A stretch of 14,162 bases of DNA from an uncultured Actinomycetes bacterium (lineage in GTDB: Bacteria > Actinomycetota > Actinomycetes > Nanopelagicales > Nanopelagicaceae), in contig CAITFY010000111.1 in the NCBI GenBank assembly GCA_903891755.1, positions 1 to 14,162 of the forward strand, written 5' to 3'. The notes beneath the pieces are model-generated. The model saw only the letters and a program-made list of their open reading frames with translations, did no database searches and was not told the origin of the DNA. Below are positions 12,991 to 14,162 of this stretch, piece after piece. The position numbers were made by a program, and so were the translations under genes. The stretch's first letter is position 1, and each line of letters begins with the position of its first letter.

Positions 12991-14162
12991 TGTCAGAGAC
13001 AACCAAGTTGGCAGGAAAGCAAGGTCGCGTGGCCCGAGTAATCGGACCTGTCGTTGACATTGAGTTCCCCGCAGATGCAATGCCTGCGATCTTTAACGCC
13101 CTCACAGTTGAGGTGACGCTCTCAGGTGAGAAGCGCAAGCTAACTCTAGAAGTCGCTCAGCACATCGGAGATAACGTCGTTCGTGCGATCTCGATGGCGC
13201 CTACCGATGGAATGGTTCGCGGCTCTGAAGTTACCGACACTGGTTCGCCAATCATGGTTCCAGTCGGAGATGTAACAAAGGGTCACGTATTCAACACTCT
13301 CGGTGAGTCACTCGACGTTCCAACATCTTCTTTGGATATCAAAGAGCGTTGGCCTATCCACCGTACAGCTCCTGCCTTCGATCAACTTGAGTCAAAGACC
13401 GAGATGTTCGAGACCGGTATCAAGGTTATTGACCTACTCACACCATATGTAAAGGGCGGAAAGATCGGCCTCTTCGGTGGTGCTGGTGTTGGTAAGACAG
13501 TTTTGATTCAAGAGATGATCTACCGTGTAGCTGAAAACTTCGGTGGTGTATCAGTATTCGCAGGTGTCGGTGAGCGTACTCGTGAGGGTAACGATCTCTT
13601 CCTTGAGATGACCGAAACTGGCGTTATCAATAAGACCGCATTGGTCTTCGGACAGATGGATGAACCACCTGGAACTCGTCTACGCGTTGCGCTTTCAGCT
13701 CTCACCATGGCTGAGTACTTCCGCGATGTACAGAACCAAGATGTATTGCTCTTCATCGACAACATCTTCCGCTTTACTCAAGCAGGTTCTGAGGTATCAA
13801 CACTTCTCGGTCGTATGCCATCTGCCGTTGGTTACCAGCCAACACTTGCAGATGAGATGGGTCAATTGCAGGAGCGCATTACATCAACTCGCGGTCACTC
13901 GATTACATCAATGCAGGCAATTTACGTTCCTGCCGATGACATCACCGACCCAGCTCCACACACAACATTCGCCCACTTGGATGCAACAACAGTGTTGTCT
14001 CGTCCGATCTCAGAGCTTGGTATCTACCCAGCTGTGGATCCACTTGACTCAACATCACGTATCTTGGATCCTCGTTACATCGGTGAGCACCACTTCCGTG
14101 TTGCAAACCGCGTAAAGCAAATCTTGCAGCGTTACAAGGATCTTCAAGACATCATCGCTATC
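12990..14162 (+). CDS. atpD: F1Fo ATP synthase subunit beta, 3' truncated by window edge
   Basis: Catalytic subunit of the F1 head. The frame stays open to the last base, giving 391 codons of an expected 470-490. Seen: GRVARVIGPVVDIEFP near the N terminus; P-loop GGAGVGKT at residues 163-170; the catalytic glutamate E195 in AGVGERTREGNDL; LVFGQMDEPPGTRLRVALSALTMAEYFRD; LLFIDNIFRFTQAGSEVSTLLGRMPSAVGYQPTL; and YVPADDITDPAPHTTFAHLDATTVLSR. The end (LQDIIAI) is immediately before where DELSEED is expected. ATG 12990 is chosen because AGGGAG (12978-12983) lies 6 bases before it; the in-frame ATG at 12987 (ATGA overlap with atpG) would add one Met. The missing part should be followed by atpC outside the window. 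Confidence 0.98.
   Translation, partial: MSETTKLAGKQGRVARVIGPVVDIEFPADAMPAIFNALTVEVTLSGEKRKLTLEVAQHIGDNVVRAISMAPTDGMVRGSEVTDTGSPIMVPVGDVTKGHVFNTLGESLDVPTSSLDIKERWPIHRTAPAFDQLESKTEMFETGIKVIDLLTPYVKGGKIGLFGGAGVGKTVLIQEMIYRVAENFGGVSVFAGVGERTREGNDLFLEMTETGVINKTALVFGQMDEPPGTRLRVALSALTMAEYFRDVQNQDVLLFIDNIFRFTQAGSEVSTLLGRMPSAVGYQPTLADEMGQLQERITSTRGHSITSMQAIYVPADDITDPAPHTTFAHLDATTVLSRPISELGIYPAVDPLDSTSRILDPRYIGEHHFRVANRVKQILQRYKDLQDIIAI

Noticed and set aside
13660..14115. 151-codon plus-strand open frame overlapping atpD
   Set aside because: Out of frame with the clear beta subunit sequence; L/S/Q/T-rich translation has no recognisable domain.
1..14162. Defence island, mobile element, CRISPR array, riboswitch or new multi-gene system
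   Set aside because: Every long frame is accounted for by a known housekeeping family and the gaps total only about 310 bases; no repeats, integrase, transposase or structured leader of known class seen.

Overview
The window is one unbroken, single-strand (+) run of housekeeping genes from an actinobacterium. All 14 protein genes point the same way. By coordinates only about 310 of 14,162 bases lie between genes, and six junctions are short stop/start overlaps (GTGA, ATGA, or an 8-base overlap). The gene order is typical of Actinobacteria: miaB-miaA-dapF-hflX, then Sua5/TsaC-like-glyA-wecA-atpI-atpB-E-F-H-A-G-D. So are the long (275 aa) delta subunit, the HLHH-type WecA and the WDLGDG motif in the Sua5-like protein. 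The very tight packing and moderate G+C suggest a streamlined planktonic lineage such as the freshwater Nanopelagicales (acI), but that assignment is inference from style, not from a marker gene.

Region 1 (1-4221): a translation and wall module. It holds the 3' part of miaB (its start lies outside the window), miaA, dapF and hflX, joined by 4-base overlaps and so probably one translationally coupled operon. MiaA isopentenylates A37 of tRNAs and MiaB methylthiolates the same base. DapF makes meso-diaminopimelate. HflX is a ribosome-associated GTPase.

Region 2 (4218-7282): a divergent Sua5/YrdC/TsaC-family protein with most signature motifs altered, then glyA (serine hydroxymethyltransferase) and a WecA/TagO-type polyprenyl-phosphate sugar-1-phosphate transferase. 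In many actinobacteria these genes sit directly upstream of the ATP synthase operon. Here they are fused to the miaB-hflX block by a 4-base overlap.

Region 3 (7275-14162): the F-type ATP synthase cluster. Two small membrane proteins (a four-helix AtpI-like protein and a two-helix AtpZ-like protein) precede subunits a, c, b, delta, alpha, gamma and beta. Beta is cut by the window end just before the DELSEED region; epsilon (atpC) would be expected beyond. The longest non-coding stretch (104 bases, 7926-8029) lies before atpB and is the best place for an operon promoter.

No rRNA, tRNA, CRISPR array, insertion sequence, phage gene or toxin/defence system is visible, and I see no new multi-gene system. 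The points worth a second look are small: a possibly inactive Sua5-like protein, alanines replacing glycines in the c-ring packing motif alongside an AtpI/AtpZ pair, a perfect inverted repeat tying the stop of atpI to the start of atpZ, and hairpins before atpE and atpA that may set subunit stoichiometry.
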